Source: an uncultured Campylobacter sp. (GTDB lineage: Bacteria > Campylobacterota > Campylobacteria > Campylobacterales > Campylobacteraceae). Taken from it: a stretch of DNA of 35,559 nt. The translations under genes and the position numbers were made by a program. Positions 9,111-15,440 of this stretch are shown here, in pieces. The notes beneath the pieces were generated by a model. The model was not told where the DNA came from, did no database searches, and was given only the letters and a program-made list of their open reading frames with translations. The DNA is taken from contig NZ_CALHVM010000001.1 in the NCBI RefSeq assembly GCF_938039205.1, positions 1-35,559 on the forward strand. Direction: 5' to 3'. The stretch's first letter is position 1. Every line of letters begins with the position of its first letter.

Positions 9111-9463
9111 GCGAAGAACTACAAGAGATAAATGCCGTAGAAACGGCGCTGCAAGGGGTTCAGGAGATGTTGCAAGAGCGCGGCGGGCTTTTTAAAAGCT
9201 ACGACGAGCTGATGGATATCGGCGTGGATTTTATCTCGGAGCTAGGCACTACGACGATTAGCGTAAAGCAGCTATTAAAGCTCGAAGTTGGTTCGGTTAT
9301 CGATCTAGAAAAGCCTGCCGGCGAGAGCGTGGAGCTTTTTATAAACAACCGAATTTTCGGTAAGGGCGAAGTAATGGTCTACGAAAAAAACCTCGCCATC
9401 AGGATAAATGAAATCCTAGACTCAAAATCCGTCATCCAGTACTTTAAACGAGAGCAATTATGA
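9107..9463 (+). CDS. fliN: Flagellar motor switch protein FliN
   Basis: FliN forms the lower part of the cytoplasmic C-ring with FliM/FliY, takes part in switching and helps dock export substrates. The C-terminal SpoA domain fills residues 45-115: ISVKQLLKLEVGSVIDLEKP, AGESVELFINNRIFGKGE, then LAIRINEI. The 118-residue length matches C. jejuni FliN. Start and stop overlap the neighbours by 4 bases each, so the trio CheX-like, fliN, fliO-like is one translational unit. Confidence 0.92.
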   Translation: MSEELQEINAVETALQGVQEMLQERGGLFKSYDELMDIGVDFISELGTTTISVKQLLKLEVGSVIDLEKPAGESVELFINNRIFGKGEVMVYEKNLAIRINEILDSKSVIQYFKREQL

Positions 9464-10398
9464 GGATTTTCGCCGCGCTTTTGTTGTTTTTCGTAGCGCT
9501 TTGGGGGTCAAATTTATCTACTTACAACATTTACGAGCGCAGTGACCGCGTCGATATCATGCTTAGTTTTGACGCGCCTTATAGCGGAGCGATCCTACAA
9601 GAGCGAAAAGACGGCGTGATAACCCTGCTTTTTAAAGACCTGCAAAACGATCAAAATATCGAAAAAAGCGTAAATTCAAGCATACTACAAGAGCTTTTGT
9701 TTGAGCCTAGAGGCCAAAATTTAGCCCTCGTGATAAAAAGCGACACTCAGGTGGCCGTTAGCGCGTCAAAAACCACCGACGGCTTTGGACTGCGCATACG
9801 CGTGACGCCTGAAAATGCAGCGAACTCAGCCGCCGCAACAGCACTCTCTCCACAAGAAACTAGAGAAAATATAACCGAGGCGACGAATTTATCCGGCGAT
9901 CAAAACGCATCAAATTTGACCGCGTCTGCTCAAGGTGCCGGCTTAAATTTAGGCATTCAAAACGGCGACGTAAATTTCATGACGCAGGGCATGAGCGATA
10001 TGATCGATTATAGATATTACTCGGTTTTGGGCGTTTTGGCGCTACTTTTGGTCGTGCTTTTGTTCGTCAAGGCAAAGCTAAAAAACAAGCAAAAAACGAT
10101 AAAAACAAAACGCGAAAATGGCTGGTTTGAAAAGGTAAAAAGCGACGAAGGCGTGGAGATAATCTACGAAAAACCGCTTGATGATACGAACAAAGTCGTT
10201 CTTTTTCAGCACCTTGACAGACGCTACCTCGTGCTAACTGGTACGTCAAACGTGCTTTTGGATAAATTCGGCGAAGAACAGATGACGAGCGAGCAGGACT
10301 TTCAGAGCTTTTTTGAAGAAAATCAAAAAAAGCTAAACGCCTACATCGAAAACCGCCAAACGCTAGACGCATACAAGGATAAGGCAAGTATAGACTAA
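9460..10398 (+). CDS. fliO: FliO-like flagellar export component (membrane protein)
   Basis: A 312-residue protein with an N-terminal signal sequence (residues 1-17, MRIFAALLLFFVALWGS), a periplasmic domain to about 180 with a low-complexity linker, one membrane segment at about 184-202 (YYSVLGVLALLLVVLLFV) and a charged cytoplasmic tail. This layout and its place right after fliN match H. pylori HP0583 (next to fliN, HP0584) and C. jejuni Cj0352, regarded as FliO, which helps assemble the FliPQR export gate. Sequence conservation in FliO is low, so the call rests on topology and synteny. A strong bidirectional terminator follows. Confidence 0.65.
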   Translation: MRIFAALLLFFVALWGSNLSTYNIYERSDRVDIMLSFDAPYSGAILQERKDGVITLLFKDLQNDQNIEKSVNSSILQELLFEPRGQNLALVIKSDTQVAVSASKTTDGFGLRIRVTPENAANSAAATALSPQETRENITEATNLSGDQNASNLTASAQGAGLNLGIQNGDVNFMTQGMSDMIDYRYYSVLGVLALLLVVLLFVKAKLKNKQKTIKTKRENGWFEKVKSDEGVEIIYEKPLDDTNKVVLFQHLDRRYLVLTGTSNVLLDKFGEEQMTSEQDFQSFFEENQKKLNAYIENRQTLDAYKDKASID

Positions 10399-10412
10399 AT
10401 TTGCCTTTTTAA

Positions 10413-10447
10413 AATTTGATGAAATTTACCGCAAATTTCATCAAATT
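10413..10447. terminator. Perfect bidirectional terminator-like hairpin
   Basis: AATTTGATGAAATTT (10413-10427) pairs perfectly over 15 bases with AAATTTCATCAAATT (10433-10447) around a 5-base loop. It sits in the 62-base gap between the convergent fliO-like and phosphatase genes, so it can serve both. Confidence 0.7.
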
Positions 10448-10460
10448 CCTCCAACAAATT

Positions 10461-11909
10461 TCACGCAAAACAGATCGCAAAAGTATCCGGTTTAGTCATC
10501 TTTTTGATATTTTCCTTCGCCATAAACAGCTCCTTGGCACCATAAATTTGCAAAGTGTGGTTGATAAACTCAAACTCCAGCTTCTTATGCGCGCAGTTTG
10601 CGTCTAAATTTTTAGCAAGCGCGAGAATAAAACTCAGCCAGCGCACGACATCCTCGCTCGGTAGCAGGTTTTTAAATCGCTCAAATTCGCTCGAGGTTTT
10701 CTTGCCGTTTTGTGCGATGATCGCGGCAACCAGGCATTTTTGCGCATGCGAAAAGCCGTAGTTTAAGGCATTTAGTACAAAAAATGCCGAACTAGCGTGC
10801 TCGCCATAAAATCCCAAACACTGCGCCACGCTATGCAATCTAGCAGCGACAGCCAGCTCGCTCTCGTATCGCTCCTCAAGCCCATGCAACGGCTTTAGCG
10901 CGGCAAATAGATCTTTGGCGTATTTCACGATCGTTTTGTTATCGTCTAGTAAAAATCTATCCTGCAAACTCCTCACGCTCGGGTTAAAGTTCGGCGGAAA
11001 TTTACGCGTCGGGCGCAAGATATCGCTCAAAAACACGCCCTCTCTAAAGCCCGCGCCGCTAGTATAGATGTTTTGCGCACCCACAGCATCCACTGCGCCC
11101 AAAAATATGAGCGCGCCTTCTCTAATCGTATCGAAGCGATCTTTTTTTATGCCAAATTTCCCGAGCTCAAGCACGCTCGCTCGCGCGAGATTTTCGATGA
11201 AGTTTTTGTGGTTTTGAAATTTGTAGGCAAAGTTATGCACGGTTTTTAGCGGATAGTCTTGCGCCGACATGATGGCTGAAGATATCGCGCGCAGGCTACC
11301 TCCGATGGCGACTAGATTTTTGCTTTTAAAGTTTTTAGGCAAGCTTTTAAACGCCTCTTTGATAAAGGGCGCTGCGGCGTTTAAATTTTTCTTATCGAAA
11401 AATAGCTCCTTTAGCCGCACGGTGCCCAAATTTAACGACACGGCGTCAGTTATCTTGCCGCCACTAACAAGTGCTAGCTCGGTAGACCCCCCGCCGATAT
11501 CAAGCGTGACGAACTCCTCTAGCGGCTCAAGCAAATTTAACGCCGCCACGCCGCCAAACGTCGCCTCATCCTTGCCGCTAACGACCTTTAAATTTATCCC
11601 AAGCTCTTTGCGCGCCATGCTTATGAGCTCGCTGGCGTTTGGAGCGTCGCGCAGAGCCGAGGTGCCCATGGCGAAAATTTTCGAGCATTTGTAGCTTTTT
11701 GCGATATTTTCAAACTCGCTAAGCGCTTCGCAGGCCTTTTGCATCGACTTTTCCGAGATCTCGCCGCCGTGCTCGTACGCGCCCTCGCCCAGACGCACCT
11801 TCATCTTAAATTCGCCGATGATGTGAAACGCGTAACGCGAAGTCTTTTCAAAAATCGCCATTCGCATCGAATTTGAGCCCAGATCTATGACGGCGGTTCG
11901 TTTTGCCAT
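10461..11909 (-). CDS. Ppx/GppA family exopolyphosphatase / pppGpp phosphatase
   Basis: This belongs to the ASKHA-fold phosphatases that hydrolyse polyphosphate or convert pppGpp to ppGpp. Visible motifs are the N-terminal VIDLGSNSMRMAIFE phosphate-1 loop, GTSALRDA, the DIGGGSTELALVSGG phosphate-2 loop, and a C-terminal helical HD-like part (LHSVAQCLGFYGEHASSAFF). Length 482 residues is typical. It is the first of a minus-strand run whose end abuts the histidine kinase gene (kinase stop at 11910, this start at 11909), and it holds the same position near cosR as in C. jejuni. The choice between Ppx and GppA activity cannot be made from sequence. Confidence 0.9.
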   Translation of the reverse strand: MAKRTAVIDLGSNSMRMAIFEKTSRYAFHIIGEFKMKVRLGEGAYEHGGEISEKSMQKACEALSEFENIAKSYKCSKIFAMGTSALRDAPNASELISMARKELGINLKVVSGKDEATFGGVAALNLLEPLEEFVTLDIGGGSTELALVSGGKITDAVSLNLGTVRLKELFFDKKNLNAAAPFIKEAFKSLPKNFKSKNLVAIGGSLRAISSAIMSAQDYPLKTVHNFAYKFQNHKNFIENLARASVLELGKFGIKKDRFDTIREGALIFLGAVDAVGAQNIYTSGAGFREGVFLSDILRPTRKFPPNFNPSVRSLQDRFLLDDNKTIVKYAKDLFAALKPLHGLEERYESELAVAARLHSVAQCLGFYGEHASSAFFVLNALNYGFSHAQKCLVAAIIAQNGKKTSSEFERFKNLLPSEDVVRWLSFILALAKNLDANCAHKKLEFEFINHTLQIYGAKELFMAKENIKKMTKPDTFAICFA

Positions 11910-13199
11910 TTATTTGCCTTTATTATTTTTATTTATCGCTAAAGTGAGGGTTGAGACAGCGCCGCTGCGTCCGTCGGTTCGGTTTTTGATAGACACCGAG
12001 CCACCCAGAGCTTGGGCCGCGCCCTTGGCTAGAAATAGCCCAAGCCCCGCTCCGCTTTTATCGCCAAAACGCTTAAACGGCGCAAAAAGATCCTTGCTCT
12101 CATCGATACCGCAGCCCTCGTCTATGACCTCGATGATAAATTCGTTTTCGCTAAGGCGAGAGCGAAGCGTGATAACGGCGCCACGAGGAGAAAATTTGAT
12201 CGCATTTTGGACGAAATTTTGGATAACATGCGTTAAAAGCGTCGTTTGTAGCGTCATTTCAAGACTGCTAGGTGCAAAATCAGTCGCTATATCCTTGCCC
12301 TCGCCGCGAGCTAAAATTTTAAAATTATTCGCCGATTGATTTAAAAACTCGATGATATCAATGCGCACGGCCTCCTCAAACTGCGCGCCCTCTTGCCGTC
12401 CGATCTCTAGGATCGAGCCGATCATTTTGTTCATCTGATTGATGGCTTCGTTGTTGTTTTTGAGCGCTTCGATGTATTTTTCGCTCTCGCGCGGCTTTAT
12501 TAGCGTAACTTCGTTTTTGGTTTTCATCACCGCAAGAGGCGTTTTTAGTTCGTGCGCGACGCCGACGAAAAGCTCTTTTTGATAAAGTACGAATGTCTGA
12601 ATACGCTCGATTAGTCGGTTTAGGCTTTTACCCAGCGGTTTAAACTCGGGCGGTAGCTCCTCAAGGCTCACCGTCTGCAAAAATCGCTCGTTTAAATTCG
12701 TCATTTTTCTGCTTAAAATTTTAATCGGTACCAGCAGCATCCGCGACAAAAACAGCACGTAAAAAATAATCAGGAGTATCGACGTGGCGTTTACCATGAT
12801 GATATCGATTAAAATTTGATCTATGAGTTTGCTTTGATGAGTGGTGTCTTTAGTTAGCGCGATGCTGGTGTCGTCCATATACGGGTAAAATAACGTTAAA
12901 TGTGTCTTTTGACCGACCCTTTCCGTGACGAAATAAGGCGATACCGTTTTGCCCTCGACGAGCTTTGCCTTTGTGGGACTATCGTTTAGCGTGAAGTACT
13001 CAAACGGTTTTTCTACTTTAGATAAATTTGCGCTCGTGGATAAAATTTTAGCTTCGTATGCGAGCGATTGCGAGATGCCCTCGTATATCGTGACCTTGAT
13101 ATACTGGTATAAAAGAACGGAGATGATGAGAATTAGCATCGTAGAAGCCGATGCTAATTGCACTATAAACCTAAATCTTAGGCTTTTTTGGGAAAGCAA
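11910..13199 (-). CDS. Membrane sensor histidine kinase paired with CosR
   Basis: A classical 429-residue sensor kinase. Membrane segments lie at about 11-33 and 131-155 with a periplasmic sensor of about 95 residues between them. A HAMP-like linker is followed by the H-box VGVAHELKTPL with H216, the N-box NFVQNAIKFSP, G1 DEGCGID and G2 GAGLGLFLAKGAAQALGG. All kinase motifs are intact. The TTG start at 13199 lies 22 bases inside the cosR reading frame, so the two are made from one mRNA with coupled translation. In C. jejuni the corresponding cosR lacks such a partner (fdxB lies there instead). The signal sensed is unknown. Confidence 0.9.
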   Translation of the reverse strand: MLSQKSLRFRFIVQLASASTMLILIISVLLYQYIKVTIYEGISQSLAYEAKILSTSANLSKVEKPFEYFTLNDSPTKAKLVEGKTVSPYFVTERVGQKTHLTLFYPYMDDTSIALTKDTTHQSKLIDQILIDIIMVNATSILLIIFYVLFLSRMLLVPIKILSRKMTNLNERFLQTVSLEELPPEFKPLGKSLNRLIERIQTFVLYQKELFVGVAHELKTPLAVMKTKNEVTLIKPRESEKYIEALKNNNEAINQMNKMIGSILEIGRQEGAQFEEAVRIDIIEFLNQSANNFKILARGEGKDIATDFAPSSLEMTLQTTLLTHVIQNFVQNAIKFSPRGAVITLRSRLSENEFIIEVIDEGCGIDESKDLFAPFKRFGDKSGAGLGLFLAKGAAQALGGSVSIKNRTDGRSGAVSTLTLAINKNNKGK

Positions 13200-13849
13200 A
13201 ACCTATACCCGCGTCTTCTGACCGTCTCGATAGTCGAGATATTTAACGGTTTATCCATTTTTTGGCGGATTTGATTGATTGCTACTTCGATTACGTTTGG
13301 AGTTACGAGCTCAGGCTCCTCCCAGATCGCGTCTAGTAGTTGCTCTTTGCTGACGATCTGATCGCTGTGGCGCGCAAGGTGAGTTAGTACCTCAAACGGC
13401 TTGCCTTTTAGCTCGATATCTTGACCTAGATAGGTGATTTTCTCCTCGTCCGGATCGATGATAAGGTCGTCTATCTTGATAACGTTCGTACCGCCAAAGC
13501 GCAAACGAGCCTCGATCCTAGCTACCAAAACGTCGAAATCAAACGGCTTTTTGATATAGTCGTCCGCACCAGCTCTAAATGCCTTAACTTCGCTATCTTT
13601 ATCGTCTTTCGCAGACAGTACGACTACTGCGGTGCGCGGAGATTTGTGTTTGATGATGTTGATCAGATCCACACCGTCGCCGTCAGGCAGCATCCAATCG
13701 GTCAAAACCAAATCGTAATTTCTAATACCGATGTAGTATTCGGCATCCTTGAAATTCTCCGAGCTGTCGGTCTGATAGCCGAACTCTTGCAAGCCCTCGG
13801 CGATGGTTTTGTTTAGAGTTACCTCATCTTCAACTATTAAAATTCTCAT
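13178..13849 (-). CDS. cosR: OmpR-family response regulator CosR
   Basis: The 223-residue regulator closely resembles C. jejuni CosR / H. pylori HsrA, an essential regulator of oxidative-stress and respiratory genes. The receiver domain (1-115) has acidic pocket E7/D8, D51 in LTDWMLPDGDG, S79-region VVVLSAKDD and KKPF. The winged-helix DNA-binding domain (about 125-220) contains GKPFEVLTHLARH and ETVRRRGYRFCFP. D51 is the canonical phospho-acceptor, and a histidine-kinase gene overlaps its end, so this copy looks like part of a working two-component system. ATG at 13849 is preceded by GAAGGGA. Confidence 0.9.
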   Translation of the reverse strand: MRILIVEDEVTLNKTIAEGLQEFGYQTDSSENFKDAEYYIGIRNYDLVLTDWMLPDGDGVDLINIIKHKSPRTAVVVLSAKDDKDSEVKAFRAGADDYIKKPFDFDVLVARIEARLRFGGTNVIKIDDLIIDPDEEKITYLGQDIELKGKPFEVLTHLARHSDQIVSKEQLLDAIWEEPELVTPNVIEVAINQIRQKMDKPLNISTIETVRRRGYRFCFPKKA

Positions 13850-13876
13850 TTTTTCCCTTCAGTGAAATTTGTTGGG

Positions 13877-13885
13877 ATTGTAGCA
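13877..13885 (-). promoter_or_regulatory. Extended -10 promoter for cosR-kinase-phosphatase
   Basis: On the minus strand TGCTACAAT reads as an extended -10 (TGnTACAAT), 28 bases before the cosR start. No obvious -35. It would drive the cosR, kinase and Ppx/GppA run. Confidence 0.5.
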
Positions 13886-13922
13886 TAAATTAAGCAAGAT
13901 TTCAAGATACTTTAAAAAAAAT

Positions 13923-14237
13923 TTAATATTTAAACTCAGCTCTTGCGCCAACCGTCGCATTTTTGACGATCTCGATTTTTAAAATTTCCATTTTTAAAAA
14001 GCTAAGCGAGCTAAATTTTTCCTTCAACTTTTTCGCGCAAATTTCAAGCGAGCTCTCCACGGTGCCAAATTTCTCCCGCGCGTAAATTTCCTCGATCAAA
14101 TTTATCACTTCCACGTAGTCTATAAACTCGCCGCTTTCAAACTCCGCGTTCACTCTTACCTTCTGCGGCGTCACGCGCTCAAAATCAAGCAGCCCGATGA
14201 TAGTGCTAAACTCGTAATCTTTGATAATCGTAGTCAA
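13923..14237 (-). CDS. folB: Dihydroneopterin aldolase (FolB)-like
   Basis: A 104-residue tunnelling-fold protein that would cleave dihydroneopterin in folate synthesis. Recognisable are the FSTIIGLLDFERVTPQKVRV start, where FolB proteins place the substrate-gripping G(V/L)xxxER region, the EFIDYVEVINLIEE middle that carries the family's Y/D-Y segment, and the ESSLEICAKKLKEKF helix. The protein is shorter than the usual 115-120 residues but has the epsilonproteobacterial form. It overlaps plsY by 4 bases and lies next to cosR, as I recall for C. jejuni. Confidence 0.8.
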   Translation of the reverse strand: MTTIIKDYEFSTIIGLLDFERVTPQKVRVNAEFESGEFIDYVEVINLIEEIYAREKFGTVESSLEICAKKLKEKFSSLSFLKMEILKIEIVKNATVGARAEFKY

Positions 14238-14848
14238 ATTACGCGCTTTTCTTGCCCCGTTATTAGGCGTTTGATGTTTGGCAAATGCTTATAAACGACC
14301 AAAAACGCGATCAAAAATATCGGCGCATAGGAGTCGATATCAGGGATTTGCGGCTGAAGCGCAAAAGTCGCTACGATAAACGCCACAAGCGCGGCTAGCG
14401 AAGCTAGCGAGGAGATCTTAAGCAGCTTGCCCACGACAAACCAAACTCCAAGCGCGATAATGATTTCAAGCGGCAAAAAAACCGCCAAAACGCCCGCACC
14501 AGTGGCTATGCCCTTGCCGCCTTCAAATTTTAAAAACGGCGAATAGCAGTGTCCAAGCACAGAAAGTACCGCCATCGCCCAAAGCGTCGCGGGAGCAAGG
14601 CCAAAAAATTTCGCGATCAGTATCGGTAAAACGCCCTTTAAAACGTCGCAAACTACGGTCAAAATCGCGATCTTTTTAGCGAGTTTGGGGTCTTTTTGCT
14701 TTAGCACGCGCAAAACGTTGGTCGCGCCGATGCTGCCGCTACCTTCGCTTCTGATGTTTACTCCACCGAAGATATATGCCAAAATCACGCCCGAGGGGAT
14801 ACCGCCTAGCAGATACGCCGCAGCATAAGCTATCAAATTTTCATTCAT
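14234..14848 (-). CDS. plsY: Glycerol-3-phosphate acyltransferase PlsY
   Basis: PlsY is an integral inner-membrane enzyme that transfers the acyl group from acyl-phosphate (made by PlsX) to glycerol-3-phosphate, the first step of phospholipid synthesis. The 204 residues contain the three PlsY motifs: GSGSIGATNVLRVL (motif 1), KFEGGKGIATGAG (motif 2, acyl-phosphate site) and KHLPNIKRLITG (motif 3), plus five to six hydrophobic segments. Its partner plsX is at 20872. The preceding gap (14849-15440) must hold its promoter. Confidence 0.95.
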   Translation of the reverse strand: MNENLIAYAAAYLLGGIPSGVILAYIFGGVNIRSEGSGSIGATNVLRVLKQKDPKLAKKIAILTVVCDVLKGVLPILIAKFFGLAPATLWAMAVLSVLGHCYSPFLKFEGGKGIATGAGVLAVFLPLEIIIALGVWFVVGKLLKISSLASLAALVAFIVATFALQPQIPDIDSYAPIFLIAFLVVYKHLPNIKRLITGQEKRVI

Positions 14849-15023
14849 TTTTTATCCTGATTTTTGTTTAGATTTCGCAATATTAATTAAATTCGGCTGA
14901 TTTTTTGATAAATCGGTCGTTTTGAAGGGCGGTAAATTTGTAAATTTTACTCGCCGAGACCTGTATCTTTAAGGTACTAAATTTGGTTTGGTCAAATTTG
15001 GCGTTGCAGATTGTGTTCTTTGA

Positions 15024-15055
15024 GTAAAAAACAACCGTTTAAGGTTGTTTTTTAC
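15024..15055. terminator. Perfect 13-bp inverted repeat, terminator-like
   Basis: GTAAAAAACAACC (15024-15036) pairs perfectly with GGTTGTTTTTTAC (15043-15055) around loop GTTTAA, leaving an A/T tract on each side. In the minus direction it could end transcription from the HerA-like gene before plsY. It resembles a bidirectional terminator more than an insertion-sequence end, as no second copy is visible. Confidence 0.6.
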
Positions 15056-15059
15056 TTTG

Positions 15060-15144
15060 TTGTAAAGGGGATGGGGCTTAAATTGCGCTCTGCTTTGCAG
15101 TTGCGAGTATAGCGAAGCAAAAGAGCTCCCTTCCCCCTTAACAA
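15060..15144. repeat. Imperfect nested inverted repeat in the plsY/HerA-like gap
   Basis: TTGTAAAGGGG (15060-15070) can pair with CCCCTTAACAA (15134-15144) at 10 of 11 positions. Inside, CTCT..GCTTTGC faces GCGAAGC..AGAG. The stretch contains no open frame of note. The 592-base gap 14849-15440 as a whole carries no gene I can support. It holds the plsY upstream region, this structure, the hairpins at 15024 and 15318, and a small GACGC/GCGTC hairpin near 15200. Confidence 0.4.
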
Positions 15145-15317
15145 TCCCCCAACCCCTACGACGTGAGAAGTTGCTGCACTGCGTGCAGGTTTAAATTTGA
15201 CGCTATCGCGTCGCGTGTTTTAAATTTAGCATTTTCAAGATGTGGGTCTCGGTGAGTAAATTTTGAAGCCGAAATTTGCAAATTTGACTTCAAGTTTGAG
15301 CGTAAAACGATAAGGTG

Positions 15318-15434
15318 AAGTATCGTGAGATGATTTTAAATGTTTTGAAGTAAATTTCGTCCCAAGACTAAACATATAGTCTGTCGCAGGGCGAAATTTA
15401 CGAAATCATTTAAAAGCACTCGCGAGACAAGCCG
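15318..15434. repeat. Copy 2 of the structured intergenic repeat (nested hairpin)
   Basis: Five nested paired segments are visible: TCGTGAG (15323-15329) with CTCGCGA (15419-15425, one G-T pair); TTTTAAATG (15334-15342) with CATTTAAAA (15407-15415); TAAATTTCG (15351-15359) with CGAAATTTA (15392-15400); CCC (15361-15363) with GGG (15389-15391); AGACTA (15365-15370) with TAGTCT (15377-15382). The right half matches 1-68. The element ends 7 bases from the stop codon of the minus-strand HerA-like gene. It could be an RNA structure or a small palindromic mobile repeat; either strand folds. Confidence 0.7.
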
Positions 15435-15440
15435 CTAAAT

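Noticed and set aside
10067..10387. Minus-strand frame of about 106 codons opposite the fliO-like gene
   Set aside because: It is a shadow of a well-supported overlapping gene, with Arg/Ser-rich composition and no ribosome site. The same holds for the other antisense frames over trpB, the HerA-like gene, xseA, ppx and the lipoproteins.
15024..15055. 13-base inverted repeat as an insertion-sequence end
   Set aside because: No matching end or transposase nearby. The stem with A/T flanks fits a bidirectional terminator better.
14849..15440. tRNA, rRNA fragment or known riboswitch in the gap
   Set aside because: No cloverleaf, CCA end, 5S-like sequence or riboswitch core recognised; only the hairpins already listed.
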